Origin: Bettongia penicillata ogilbyi
Lineage: Eukaryota > Chordata > Mammalia > Diprotodontia > Potoroidae
DNA: 64,000 nucleotides
Direction: 5' to 3'
NCBI GenBank assembly: GCA_023548195.1
Contig: JAJHZJ010000014.1
Coordinates: 12,314,718-12,378,717 of the forward strand
Each line of letters begins with the position of its first letter. Positions within the stretch are counted from its first letter, which is position 1. The translations under genes were made by a program, and so were the position numbers. The notes beneath the pieces are model-generated. The model searched no databases, was not told the DNA's origin, and worked only from the letters and a program-made list of their open reading frames with translations. Positions 1-10,859 of this stretch are shown here, one piece after another.

Positions 1-255
1 TCAGACCAGTATGAGCTCAAAATGCTCTACCTCAGATTGTGCACATATAGCCCCTATGAATAATTGGAGTGGATACTCCAAATTTGCATGTCCTACTGTT
101 ACATTGTGCTGTCTCAAGTCTGCTTTGCTCAGAGAGCATCACACCCTTTCTGATGTGGGCACACCATGCTGAGTGGTCCTCTGCCAGTGCCTCTCTTGTC
201 CCACAATCAAATACAAAGTTCTTGAGAGAGATCCTGAGAGTGTTCCTGTATCACT

Positions 256-460
256 TCTTATGATTGCTTGCCCCATGTAAGCCATCCATAAAACAGTCTT
301 TTTGGTAAGTGTACATTTTGCATTTGGACAACATGTCCATCCATACTTTGCTGTACCTCAACTTCAGAGGCTACAATGAGTGCACAATCATCTGTAAACA
401 GCAAATCATGCACCAACAACCCCTCCATTTTGGTCTTGGCTTTTAGCCTTTTCAAATTGA
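256..460 (-). pseudogene. Non-LTR retrotransposon reverse transcriptase fragment
   Basis: Translation of the minus strand gives a short open stretch of 65 codons that reads like the catalytic core of a non-LTR reverse transcriptase. The key part is LLVHDLLFTDDCALIVAS, where FTDD stands at the place of the family's F/YADD catalytic box, followed by the usual alcohol/charged helix (EVEVQQSMD). The region upstream in the element (towards position 480) runs into AT-rich sequence and nothing else of the element is legible. The wording DLLFxDDCAL is unlike the L1 copies elsewhere in this window ([12 protein letters not shown]), so this is a different clade, possibly RTE- or CR1-like. The fragment is short and has no start context; it is a dead relic. 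Confidence 0.5.
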
Positions 461-559
461 TGCACCAAAAGCATAATTTTTAATACAATATAATAATTAA
501 TTATAATAAAATAATTAATTATTAATTGTTTTATTTAATTATTTTGGCCATGAATGCTA

Positions 560-655
560 AGCCTTTTTTGTTGTTGTTTTTCAACTGAAGCATAGCAGAT
601 TTTGTTCTAGCCTCTCACTTTAAATCTATATGAATCTATATTTTAATCTCATCCA
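560..655 (-). mobile_element. Possible L1 endonuclease-region relic
   Basis: Read on the minus strand, this short stretch resembles the piece of L1 ORF2 that in better copies reads 'ggttggaacagaatctattatgcttcagctgaagtaaaaa' (compare 28385-28430). The match fades out within about 100 bases on either side. It is a weak, degenerate relic. Confidence 0.35.
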
Positions 656-2639
656 AGAAATAAATTTGCTGAAAATTACAATGGACCAGAGAGAAAATGG
701 AACTCAAGGGCTTTGAGATGGAATCTATAAGTGTTTCTCTTTATTTCTTTTTATAGTTGTTCATTTCTGAGCCCCAGGGGGGTGTTTGTAGGGGATCATT
801 GCTCCTCTACCTCTTAGCAATGCCATCATGTTTCCCTGCAACTATTCTTTATAATGGACATGTTTTCCCACTTTGGATAATGTATTTTTCAAGCTTTTAT
901 CATTGAATAGGGGCTTTTTTTCAGAGGCAAGTTCTGTTTCTTGCTTAATTCTTTGGACAGGTGATCAAGTCTGCTTTGCCTTGATTGATCTTCTGTATTC
1001 AGATACACTGGCATAGAAGCCAGTGAATGAGTGTCATTCAAAAGGAACAGGGGCATGTTAGTTTAACTGCTCTACAGAGTTCAATATGAAGAGTAGTATA
1101 TATTAAAGTTGCAAAGATAAATTGAGACTAGTTTAAGAAAGAAAATTAACTGCACAGACTAAAGTTTACATTAGATTTTAGAAGTAATGGGGATAAATTG
1201 GAGTTCATTCAGTATGGTAGTGGTATGAATAGACAATATATTGGCAGTCATATTTAGAGAGGAAGAAAAAATATGAGACATTAGGTGGATGGCTTGAGTA
1301 TGAGGATCAGAAATAAGATTATAAAGGATTCAAAGTACCTTAAAGGAATGTATCAATTATATGATTTTCCAAGGAGTTAGTGAGAGGGAATATATTTAGA
1401 AAGATAGTTTGAAGAGAAGATAGAGTCAGTGCAGATTTGGGAGGCCAAGCTATATTTTATAGGATCATAAATATAACTGTACTCCATAAGATGCTTTGAA
1501 TTGTTCTTGTCTTCCTATAGGTTATTTGGTAGTGAGAGGATAGTGCAAATTTAAGATGTATCAGGGGAAGAAAAAACAGAGAGACAAATGGATCCATTTC
1601 AGGCTTTACAATATATAAATTCCACAATCCCAAAGCCAATTTCTATTTTTCCAGCATTCTAATGATCCCTGATAAGAACTCTGAAAAAGAAATGATGTAA
1701 AGCCTCTACAAGCCAGAAAAATGTAGATTTTTCCTGACATCGTCATGTAAAATAGATGGTGGCAGATTGAGTGCTTTGGAAAGGAACTTCTTAGAGTCTG
1801 AAGCTTAGCCAAATCTGTTTTCAGATACTCCAGAAGACATACACATTCCTCAGAGGATATGGCATCACTTTCTCACAACATACACAGATTCTTTCTGAGA
1901 AACAAAATATGGAACATTTTAAAGGATCTAAGAGTTTCAAAGGGCTTTATGGTGGATATGAGCTTTAGTGTGCTGGTAAGTTTTTGACAACCTGCTCTGA
2001 AGACATAAAAATGTACATATTTGTTTAATCTACATTATTAACATTTTTGAAGTCTGCATTTTCATTTCCTCGATTGCTTTGTTAAGTCGAAACAATTAAA
2101 GAGAAAAAAAGTCAAATCCTGATTTTCAGTCTCTTCTGATTTTTGAAGCCCACACTGAAAACTTCATAGTAACCTCTCACGCCAATAGAGCATACTTTGG
2201 ATATAAGCTACAATGAATGGGATTAACGGTACATAATCCACATGACATCCAGTTCCAAGCAAAATATAACTCTAAAGTCAGTAGAGATGCTCAGAAACAC
2301 CCCCCCCTTCAAAAAAAAGCATTCCTAAATTAGATCCAACCTCCTGTGAAGATCAAAAACGACAAAAACTTGGGGTACCTTACTAATTAGAAATAGCACT
2401 AGGATAAGCTAAGAAAATATCAGACACATAGAAAAGCCTCATGAGCATTTCCTTGGTATTGAAGTTAGATTGCAGAGATGGAAAGACACTGAGTCTTCAC
2501 TAATGATATTTGGATTCTCAATGTCAATAACTTTTCTCGGGGTTTTAGAATGTATTCGGGGGAAAATTTTCTGTGCCACAGGGAGAGGAACTCATCAGTG
2601 GAAGAGAGTTGCTCTTCCTCACATTTTACAGAAAAAGAC
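656..2639. other. Unassigned intergenic DNA
   Basis: No gene, RNA or clear repeat could be supported here. The longest open stretches are about 60 to 70 codons in low-complexity or AT-rich sequence, and overlap one another on both strands. Parts of 1060-1440 faintly resemble L2-type sequence but not enough to call. This stretch lies upstream of the IGHV promoter. Confidence 0.4.
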
Positions 2640-2647
2640 ATGCAAAT
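2640..2647 (+). promoter_or_regulatory. Immunoglobulin octamer ATGCAAAT (IGHV promoter)
   Basis: A perfect ATGCAAAT octamer lies about 117 bases upstream of the leader ATG at 2764. This is the OCT1/OCT2-binding element of immunoglobulin V promoters and has the same orientation as in IGHV genes. It supports the IGHV call that follows. The distance and orientation are seen; promoter activity is inference. Confidence 0.75.
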
Positions 2648-2763
2648 TGGACTCCTCTCTCTAGAGCAGAAAACCAGCAAAAACCAGTGTCTGATGCTCT
2701 GAGAGAGGAGTTTTCTTTTGTGTGACCATTCTTTCCTAAGAACTTACATTTACAGCCTGAACA

Positions 2764-3205
2764 ATGAGATTAGGACTGAATGGACTTTTCCTTTGGCCTC
2801 TTACAAGGTAGTTTTCTTTTCTGCTTGTTTCTTGACTAAGGAAACCCTCTGAAGTGAAGTATTTGTGTGACTATTGTCTTCAATGATTCTGTCTGCAGAT
2901 GTCCATTGTCATGTTCAGCTGGTAGAATCTGCGGGTGATGTGAAACAGCCTGAAGTACCTCCTCACCTTTCCTACAAAGCTTCTGGATTCACCCTCAGCA
3001 GCTATAACATGAGCTGGTTTGGCCAGGCTCCAGAGAAGGGGCTGGAGTGCCTCTCATTTATTAGTAGTAGTGGAGGAACCACATACTAAGCAGACTCTAT
3101 GAAAGGTCCATTCACTATCTCTAAAGGCAACAGCAACAGCATGCTGCACCTACAAATGAATTCCTTTAAAGCTGACGACACAGCCATGTATTACTGTGCA
3201 AGAGA
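2764..3205 (+). pseudogene. IGHV pseudogene (clan III / VH3-like)
   Basis: The leader exon (2764-2807) starts MRLGLNGLFLWPL, the usual VH signal-peptide pattern, and ends at a GT donor; the intron is 91 bases and ends in CTGCAG at 2898. The V exon (2899-3205) reads FR1 [17 protein letters not shown]1 [13 protein letters not shown]2 [14 protein letters not shown]2 [11 protein letters not shown]3 to [10 protein letters not shown], so the family is plain. It is dead by several lesions. Codon TAA at 3087-3089 sits just after the CDR2 TTY motif. The first disulphide cysteine is tyrosine (LSYKAS). The FR2 tryptophan of GLEW is cysteine. The FR3 arginine of RFTIS is proline. The leader exon is 44 bases long, which would shift frame when joined to the V exon. 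The octamer upstream and the recombination signal downstream remain good. An alternative, a functional segment with sequencing errors, is unlikely given so many changes. Confidence 0.93.
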
Positions 3206-3243
3206 CACAGTGAGAAAAAAGAGTATGAGATCAGACATAAACC
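3206..3243 (+). other. IGHV 3' recombination signal (23-type)
   Basis: The heptamer CACAGTG (3206-3212) is perfect and follows the V exon directly after TGTGCAAGAGA. A 22-base spacer (3213-3234) leads to the nonamer ACATAAACC (3235-3243), one mismatch from ACAAAAACC. This matches the 23-type signal (two helical turns, 22-24 bases tolerated) of IGHV segments and would pair with the 12-type signals of the D segments at 42.97-46.5 kb. Confidence 0.92.
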
Positions 3244-3589
3244 TGCTCATTAAAGCATTCGTGTGGAGAATGACTTAGAGAGGTAACTCAACAACACTGA
3301 GTACAAGAAGACCACTTACAACGGGCCTGCACAATCTGCAGCCCTTGGGCCACTGCCAAAAGATTTCAGTCAGTCCAGAAAAATGTAGAGGAAAGCATCC
3401 TTTGTACATAGAGGAAATCTTTTGACATGCCAAAGGTTATGCTGGCCTGATTCAGAATATCACATAAACTGTGAGACCAAAAACGTTCAAGATCTGTGCT
3501 AATTTTCCAATTCACAGCGAACATATGTCCCATCCATTCATCCATGCATCCATCTTTCCTTTGATCTATTTATCTATCTGTACATATAT
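3244..3589. other. Unassigned DNA downstream of IGHV
   Basis: No feature could be supported between the V recombination signal and the microsatellite that starts near 3590. Confidence 0.4.
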
Positions 3590-3680
3590 CTGTTGATTGA
3601 GCTCTCTGTCTCCCTCTTTCCCTCCCTCCCTCCCTCTACTTACCTACCTATCTATCTATCCACCTATCTATCTAATCTCC
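3590..3680. repeat. CCCT/CTAT microsatellite
   Basis: Runs of CCCT followed by CTAC and CTAT tetranucleotides. Short open frames across it are low-complexity artefacts. Confidence 0.8.
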
Positions 3681-3689
3681 TTTGTGTCC

Positions 3690-4745
3690 CTGAGAATCTT
3701 TCCTGTTCCTTATGCCCGCAAGCACAGAGAGAAGATGTACTCTTTGAAAGTGTTACATGTCTTCTACATGGTGACTAATTTCTCTGAAATTGTCAAACAT
3801 GAGACAAATCAGAAATTATCAAAATTTACTATGTGCATATTATTTGCATCTTCATATACACTGTGCACATGAATAACATACCTACTTGTAAACATATTTT
3901 ATGTATATAATCCTCCCATATATATGTAATATATATACAGAGCTATATGTGTTAATATGTGTGCATCCCATGTGTATATATATATATGTATATTCACACA
4001 CATATCATAAGATCCTGACATTCTAATTGCAGGGAATGCGTAGCTTCTCTTCAATCAGACTCTCATATTATCAAAATTATATTCCTCTCTCTTGATAAGT
4101 GACCATCTTGTTTTGACTACATATATCTCTGTGTGCCTCAAATCCCTGACCTGAGAAGTAAGAATAATCTTGACCTCTCCATAGCACTGGTTTGAGGAGA
4201 TATTAAGGTCCATAAGAATAAAGCCAAAAAGGAAATACTTTCCAGAACCTGTGAAAGCTAGTCTTTACCTTCAATATAATCTCTTCAGATATTTCCTAGT
4301 GAATCACTATACCTTTCATGATGTCCAAGACATCTCTTTGCTTGCCACCTTCCATGGACACTTTTCTCCTACCCCTTTGCTATGTACAGAATATCAGGTT
4401 ATTATCCACCAATCCCATCCAAAGATATGAATTTGAGGATGCAGAGTGGACCTCCTGGCTATTACTGAAACTTGGGATATTTAATTTAAGATTTATATAA
4501 GACAAAAAGGTTATACTTTATTCTGACATGACATGTAACTGAAAGCGAATTCAAGGAGATGCAGCATGCTTATTATAAAACCTGGCCTATGGTCAGAGAT
4601 TATTACATGTTTTACTATTCCATTCTTTTTCATTGCATGGAGGGAGATAAACTGATGTGGGGAAATTCAGGAAGCAAAAGGGGAGAGGTGATGGAGAACA
4701 TTCAGACAAGGATGAAATGAAGGTTAAATAAAAATACAGGTAAAA
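3690..4745. other. Unassigned DNA with TA/CA-rich patch
   Basis: No gene or recognisable transposon was found. At 3890-4010 there are short imperfect runs of TATATA and TGTG; the rest is unique-looking AT-rich sequence. Confidence 0.4.
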
Positions 4746-4748
4746 AGC

Positions 4749-4855
4749 ATTTTTGAGGTAACGGCAATAAATATTTATTTGTTGACCAATTAACCCAGGA
4801 AAAGGATTTTTAAGGTAACGGCAATAAATTTTTATTGGTTGACTAATTAACCCAA
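4749..4855 (+). repeat. Tandem duplication, about 57-bp unit
   Basis: Two neighbouring copies of one unit are visible: 4749-4798 and 4806-4855. Each contains GGTAACGGCAATAAAT, then a TTTATT stretch, then GTTGAC(C/T)AATTAACCCA. They differ by a few substitutions and small indels, so the duplication is not very recent. Confidence 0.8.
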
Positions 4856-5129
4856 TCTGTTCAAATTGATATGATTCTGTTATCTTTAAAATGTAAATCA
4901 AACAGATATATATTTGTTTAAATAATTATTCTACCTAATTACATATGAAAGCAATTTTAACTTTCTAAAAATTTTGACTTTCAAATTTTATCACTCACTC
5001 ACTCCCTGTCCCATTACTTTTGATGGTAAACAAACTAATATGAGATTGATGTGCAATCATAAAAAAAAATTGCTATATTAGTAATTGCATGGAAGAAAAC
5101 TTGAACAAACAAAAAAGACAAAAACAAGG

Positions 5130-5268
5130 AAGGGAAGGAAGGAAGGAAGGAAGGAAGGAAGGAAGGAAGGAAGGAAGGAAGGAAGGAAGGAAGGAAGGAA
5201 GGAAGGAAGGAAGGAAGGAAGGAAGGAAGAAGGAAGGAAGAAAGGAAGGGAAAGGAAAGGGAAAGGAC
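5130..5268 (+). repeat. (GGAA)n microsatellite
   Basis: An almost pure run of GGAA units from about 5130 to 5230, then interrupted GGAA/GAAAGG to 5268. All open frames on both strands (KEGR and LPSF repeats) are products of this run and not genes. Confidence 0.95.
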
Positions 5269-5270
5269 AA

Positions 5271-5538
5271 TGAAAAATTGTGTGCTTCAATCTGTATTCA
5301 GACATCAGTTCTTTCTCTGGAGGTGGATAGCATTTTTCATCACGAATCCTTTAAGGTTGTCTTGGAATACTGAATATTGCTGAGAAGAGCTAAGTCATTC
5401 ATAATTCTTCATCATTCAGTACTGTTACTATGTACAAAGTTCTCCTGGTTCTGCTGAGTTTCATGTTGCCTTTTCGGGTTTTTTGGAAGACATCCTGCTT
5501 GCTGTTTCTTACAGCAAGAAAATATTCCATTAAAATAA
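5271..5538 (-). mobile_element. L1 3' end fragment
   Basis: The plus-strand text matches the reverse complement of the L1 3' region as seen in better copies, for example 56230-56520: 'agttctttctctggaggtgg', 'gttctcctggttctgctgag' and 'atattccatt'. It is therefore a minus-strand, 5'-truncated L1 3' end. It is cut off on the right by the HAL1 starting near 5546. Confidence 0.7.
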
Positions 5539-6934
5539 TATGCAAGGTGGAGTCAAAATGGCAGAGTAAAAGCAGGGACTCATTTGAGCTCTCCCCCAAA
5601 TCATTGCAAATACCTTTAAAAATGACCCTAAACGAATTCTAGAACAGCATAAAGATGAAGTAAAAAAGATGAAGTAAAAAAAATTTCCAGCCCAGGAAAA
5701 TTTGGAAGATCAGCAGAAAAAGTCCATTGAATCAGGGTAAGAGAGGAATGTAGACCAATGCAGGCTGTATCAGCATAAAAGGGTATCCAGGAAACACAGA
5801 GCAGTCTTCAAGAGGACCAGATTACTGACACACATGGGAATTTCCAGATTTCTCAGCTCATAGATGCCAAAGACAATATGGAAGGTCAGCAGGAAAGATC
5901 TGTTGCACCAAGGTGAGAGTGCAGTGCAGTCCAGCACACTTGGAAACCATTAAATCAGCAGCAGGAATGGCTGCTTCTAGAGCTATCAGCCCTCATACAG
6001 TAAGGGGATAGAATAACTGATCGAGGATCTTTTTAGGAACACTGAGGCAGAACTGCTGCTTTGCCCATACTTGGATTTGGGAAGCAGTTCTGGGTGGCAT
6101 TCCTGGGGTGAGGAAGAGAACTAGCACAGCAGAATTTGAAGGGGAGACCCTATTCACAGTGCTGTGGTAGAAAAGAGTGCTTGGGGTCATTCACAGACCA
6201 GACCACAGGACAGGAGAGGGGCGAACACTTCTTAGATCATATCATCTTTGAAGAACTCAAAACTTAGAAAATCCTAGAAGCATCTCTGAAAAATCCCTGA
6301 AGGCTGGGACTGGAGAAGCTCCATCATAGAAAGAGAACCCTACTTGAACAGCTAAAAGTCAACTAAAAGGCTATTGAAATGAGAAAACAAATGAGAGAAA
6401 AAAAAGACTCTGACCTTTGAAAGTTTACTATAGTGGAAAGGAAGAAGAAAACTCACTCAGTAGAAGATAATCAAGTCACAGCTAAAGCCTCCAAGAAAAA
6501 TATGGATTGGTCTCAGGCCATGGAAAAACTCAAAAAGAATTTTGAAAATTAAGTAAGAAAGACACAGGAAAAATTGAGAAGACAAATCTGTGATTCAAGA
6601 AAATTATGAAAAATGAATCAACAGTTTGGTAAAGAAGACATAAACAAAAACAAACACACACAAATAAAATTGCTCAAGAAAATAACACCTTACGAAACAG
6701 AGTAGGCCAAGAGGCAAATGAGATACAGTAAGTCAATAAAGAGAAGAATGCCAGAAAAAAACAAAATTAGCAAAATGGTAAAAGGAGGTACAAAAGTTCA
6801 CTGGAGAAAATAACCCCTTCAGAATTAGAATGGAAAGAGTGGACACGAATGACTCTATTAGAAATCAAGACATTATAAAACAAAAGAATGAAAAAATAGA
6901 GGACAATGTGAAATGCCTCTTTAGAAAAACACCT

Positions 6935-9777
6935 GAGGGGAATGGATCCAACATGATAGAGTAGAAGGGCAGACCTGTAGAAGCTCTACCCCCACACCCA
7001 GTCCATAAAATGCCTGTAAAAAATGACTCTAAACAAATTCTAGAGCAGCAGAAGCCACAAAATGACAGAGTGAAAGAGATTTCCAGCTGAAGTCATCCTG
7101 GAAGACCTGCAGGAAAAGTCTTTTGCCCAGGGCTCAGAACAGAGCACAGCACAGCCTTGGACACACGGAGCTGCTTGAACAAGACTGGAACAGGCCCCAG
7201 TGGGTGGAATCTCTGGCAGCTATTGCGGTTCACAGATTCCCCACAAACACCAAAGAAAGCTTCAAAGGTCAAGGAGGTTGGTTCTTCACATGGGTGAAAA
7301 GAGAGCAGGATTCTACCCCAACCCTGGCCCCATGTGCCCCCAGGTGCCAACAGAGTGCATTTTTGGAGCTCTCAGTCAAAAGACAGTGGGTTAATTGAGC
7401 TGTTGATCCGAGTCTCAGCCCTGAGTGGTGGTTCTGGGGTGAGGAGGAGCACTGGATGGTAGAGCTGGTGGGGGATCTGGACAGAGAATTCTCCTCACAA
7501 ATCATGGGCAGAACGGTGCTTGTGGTTGCTCCCAGACTAGAACACAGGCCAGGAGAGCAGGGAACTTCTCTCCCCTGAATGCGCCACCTTGGAGAAATAG
7601 AACTTACAGGACCCTAGAGTGTACCCTCTTCCTGACAAGGGATTCAAAAATCATGTAACTGACTGGGGAAATGATCAAAAAAGGGGGAAAAAGAGTAAGA
7701 CTATAGAAGGTTGCTCTCTTAGTGATCAGGTATTGTCCTCAATCCTTTCAAATGGTGAAGAAAGTACATATCATCAGAGGAAGTTATAAAAGTCAAGACT
7801 TCTGCATCCAAAACCTCCTAAAAACATGAAATGATCTCAGGCCATGGAAATACTCAAAAAGAATTTTGCAAATTAAGTAGGAGAGATGCAGGGAAAACTG
7901 GGAAGAGAATGAGAGCAATGAAAGAAAACCATGAAAAATGAGCCAACAGTTTGCTAAAGACTTAAAAATATGCTGAAGAAAATAAAATGCTTAAAAATAG
8001 ACTTACTCAAATGGCAAAGGAGGCCCAAAAAGTCAATGAGGAGAAGAATACTTTTAAAAGTAGAATTAGCCAAATAGATGAGGAGGTTCAGAAGCTCCCT
8101 GAAGAAAATAGTTCTTTAAAAATTAGAATGAAGCATATGGAAGCTAATACCTTTTTGAGAAACCAAGAAATTACAAAACAAAACCAAAAGAATGAAAAAT
8201 TGGAAGACAATTGGAAATTTTTCATTTGAAAAACAAGTGACCTGGAAAATAGATGGAGGAGAGAATTTAAAAATTATGGAACTACCTAAAAGCCATGATT
8301 AAAAAAAGTGCCTAGACATCACCTGGCATGAAATTATCAAGGAAAACTGCCCTGATATTTTAGAACCAGAGTGTAAAATAAATATTCAAAGAATCCAACA
8401 CTCACCTCCTGAAAGAGTTCTAAAAATAAAAACTCTTAGGAATGTTGTAGCCATGTTCCAGAGTTCCCAGTTCAAGAAGAAAACATTGCAAGCAAATAGA
8501 AACAAACAATTCAAGTATTGTGGAAATGCAATCAGGATAATACTAAATCTAGCAGCTTCTAGTTTGAGGGATCACAGGGCTTGGAATATGATATTCCAAA
8601 GGTCAAAGGAACAAGGATTAAAATGAAGAATCACCTATATATTAAAACTGAATTTAATACTTCAGGGGGTAAAATGGTCATTCAATGAAAATAGTGGACT
8701 TTCAACCATTCCTGATGAGAAGACCAGAGCTGAATAGAAAATTTGACTTTCAAACACAAAAATCAAGAGAAGCTTAAAAAGGTGAACAGGAAAGAGAAAT
8801 TATAAGGGACTTGCTAGAGTTGAACTGTTCACATTCCTACATGGAAAGATATTTGGGACTCTTGAACCTTTTCTCAATATTTGGGTAGTTGGAGGGATTA
8901 TACACACACACACATGTGTACCCACACACACATATACATTATGTATAGACAGAGGGCACAGGGTGAGTTGAACAGGAAGGGTGTATATCTAAAAGCATAA
9001 AAGTGAGGAGTGAGATAAGAATACATTGGAAAGAGAAAAGGAGAAATGGAATGGTGCAAATTATCTCTCACAAAATAGACAGGAAAAATATTTTTCAGTG
9101 GGGAGAAGGGGGGAGGTAGAGGGAAAAAGTAGAACTTACTCTCATCACATTTGACTTAAGGAGGGAGCAACATGCATACTCAATTGGGTATGAAAATCTA
9201 TCTTACACCACAGGAAAGTAGTAGAGAAGGGGATAACGGGTGGGGGGAAAGACAGAAGGGAGGGCAAATGGGAGGGGTGAGTAATTCGAAGTAAACTAGG
9301 GGATGGACAAGGTCAAAAGAGAGGGTAGAATAAATGGAGGGCAGGATGGAACGGAAGAAAACATATTCAGTCTTTCACAACATGCCTATCAGGGAAATCT
9401 TTAGCAAAACTACACATATATAGCCTATGTTGAATTGCTTTCCTTCTCACTGGGGATGGGTGGGGAGGGTGGAAGAGAGACAAGTTGAAATTCAAAGTTT
9501 AAGGAACAAATGTTGAGAATTATTGTTGCATGCGACTTGGAAATAAGAAATACAGGTAATGGTGTATAGAAATTTATCTTGCCCTACAAGAAAAATGAGA
9601 AGATGGGGATAAGGGAAGAGAGTGGTGTGATACAAGGACGGACAGTGTGAGAGAAGGGGTAATCAGAATGCATGGGGTTTTGGGGTGCGGGAGGGGAGAG
9701 ATGAAGAGAAAATTTAGAACTCAAAATCTTGTGGAAATGAATGCTTAAGATTAAAAATAAATAAATAATTTTTTGAA
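6935..9777 (+). mobile_element. HAL1 copy B, nested in copy A
   Basis: A nearly full-length HAL1 begins at about 6935 ('aatggatccaacatgatagagtag'), has a 5' UTR with the 'ctctaaacaaattctagagcagcagaagcc' block (in two parts), an ORF1 relic (about 7640-8760), a 3' region with a CA microsatellite near 8903-8945, and ends in an A-rich tail near 9777. The longest surviving ORF1 part is 7987-8229. Sequence around the short motif ACACCT occurs at both borders, compatible with a decayed target-site duplication. Confidence 0.75.
7987..8229 (+). pseudogene. HAL1/L1 ORF1 coiled-coil fragment (copy B)
   Basis: The surviving 80-codon frame reads KNRLTQMAKEAQKVNEEKN then SRISQIDEEVQKLPEENSS, the heptad-rich coiled coil by which L1 ORF1 protein trimerises. 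The same stretch is found intact at 53105-53400. It ends in a stop before the RNA-recognition domain, whose bases follow out of frame. It codes for nothing functional. Confidence 0.8.
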
Positions 9778-10859
9778 AATCAGAAGAAAAATTAATAAAT
9801 GATGACACCTAAAAAATATATCCAGGAGAGAAAATTATTGGACTACCTAAAAACAATGGTCATCTTTCAGGAAATTATAGGGGAAGACTGCCCTGATATG
9901 CAAGAAGTAAAGGGGAAAATAGAAACTGAAAGAATATACTGATCACCTCCTGGAAAAGACCCCAAAATGAAAATTGCCAGAATTAATATAGTCAAATTCT
10001 AGTGTTCCCAGGTCAAACAGACAACATTGTCAGGCAGCCAGAAAAAACAACTCAAGTTGAATGGAGCCAGAGTCAAGGTAATACAAAATTTAGCAGTTTC
10101 TACATTAAAGAACTTTAGGGCCAGGAATATGATATTCTACAGGATAAGGGAACTAGGATTATAGCCAAGCATAATGTACCCAGAAAAACTTAGTATAATT
10201 CTGCAGGAAAAAAATAGATATTCAATGAGATAGAGGACTTTCAAGTCTTTGTGATGAAAAGATGAAAGCTGAAACTCAAGAGAAGCTTGAAAAGATAAAC
10301 AGAAAAGGGAAATCATAAGGAACATCATAAAGTTAAACTGTTTACATTCCTGCATGAGAAGATGATGTTTGTAACTTCCAAGAACTTTCTAATAATTAGG
10401 GTAATTAGAAGGAGTGTATATGAACAGTGGACCTAGGTATGAGTTGAATATGAAGGGAGGATATCTAAAAATACAATTAAGAGCCAAGACAGTAATGTAC
10501 TGGGAGAAAGAAAAAGGCAGAGAGAGGTAGAATCGGATAGAAAAGAGCCAAGAAAAAGTTTTGACAATGAAAAGGGAATGGGGGAAGTGAAGGAAGTAAG
10601 TGAATCTTACTGTCATCAGAATTTCATCAAAGAGGGAATAACATACACATTCAATAGGATATAAATAAATCTATCTCACCCTACAGGAAGGTAGCCAGGG
10701 AAGGTGATAAGACAATTTTTTGGAGTGGTGGGGATAGAAAGGAAGGCCTTTTAGGGAAGTAGGTATTGATAAGCAAAGCGCGTAGGAGGGACAGAGTGAA
10801 AGATGGGAGAGAATTAGAATGAATGGGATTGATTTTAGAAATTCCAGTCTGGTAAACAC

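Larger units (their letters stand above)
5546..10835 (+). mobile_element. HAL1 copy A, split by HAL1 copy B
   Basis: HAL1 elements are L1 derivatives with a 5' UTR, ORF1 and a long 3' region but no ORF2. The start (5546) reads 'ggtggagtcaaaatggcagagtaaaa', the family's usual first bases; the 5' UTR runs to about 6390 and ORF1-like sequence to about 6930. There it is interrupted by copy B. ORF1 resumes at about 9795, where 'atccaggagagaaaatt' continues the domain that 'ccaggagagacaattta' opens in intact copies. The 3' region then runs to about 10835 with the usual purine-rich 'gggaggg' blocks. ORF1 is riddled with stops and frameshifts. The end of the element is not sharply defined. Confidence 0.75.

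Noticed and set aside
5073..5373. Open frames of 62-94 codons on both strands (KEGR and LPSF repeats)
   Set aside because: They are translations of the GGAA microsatellite in all frames.
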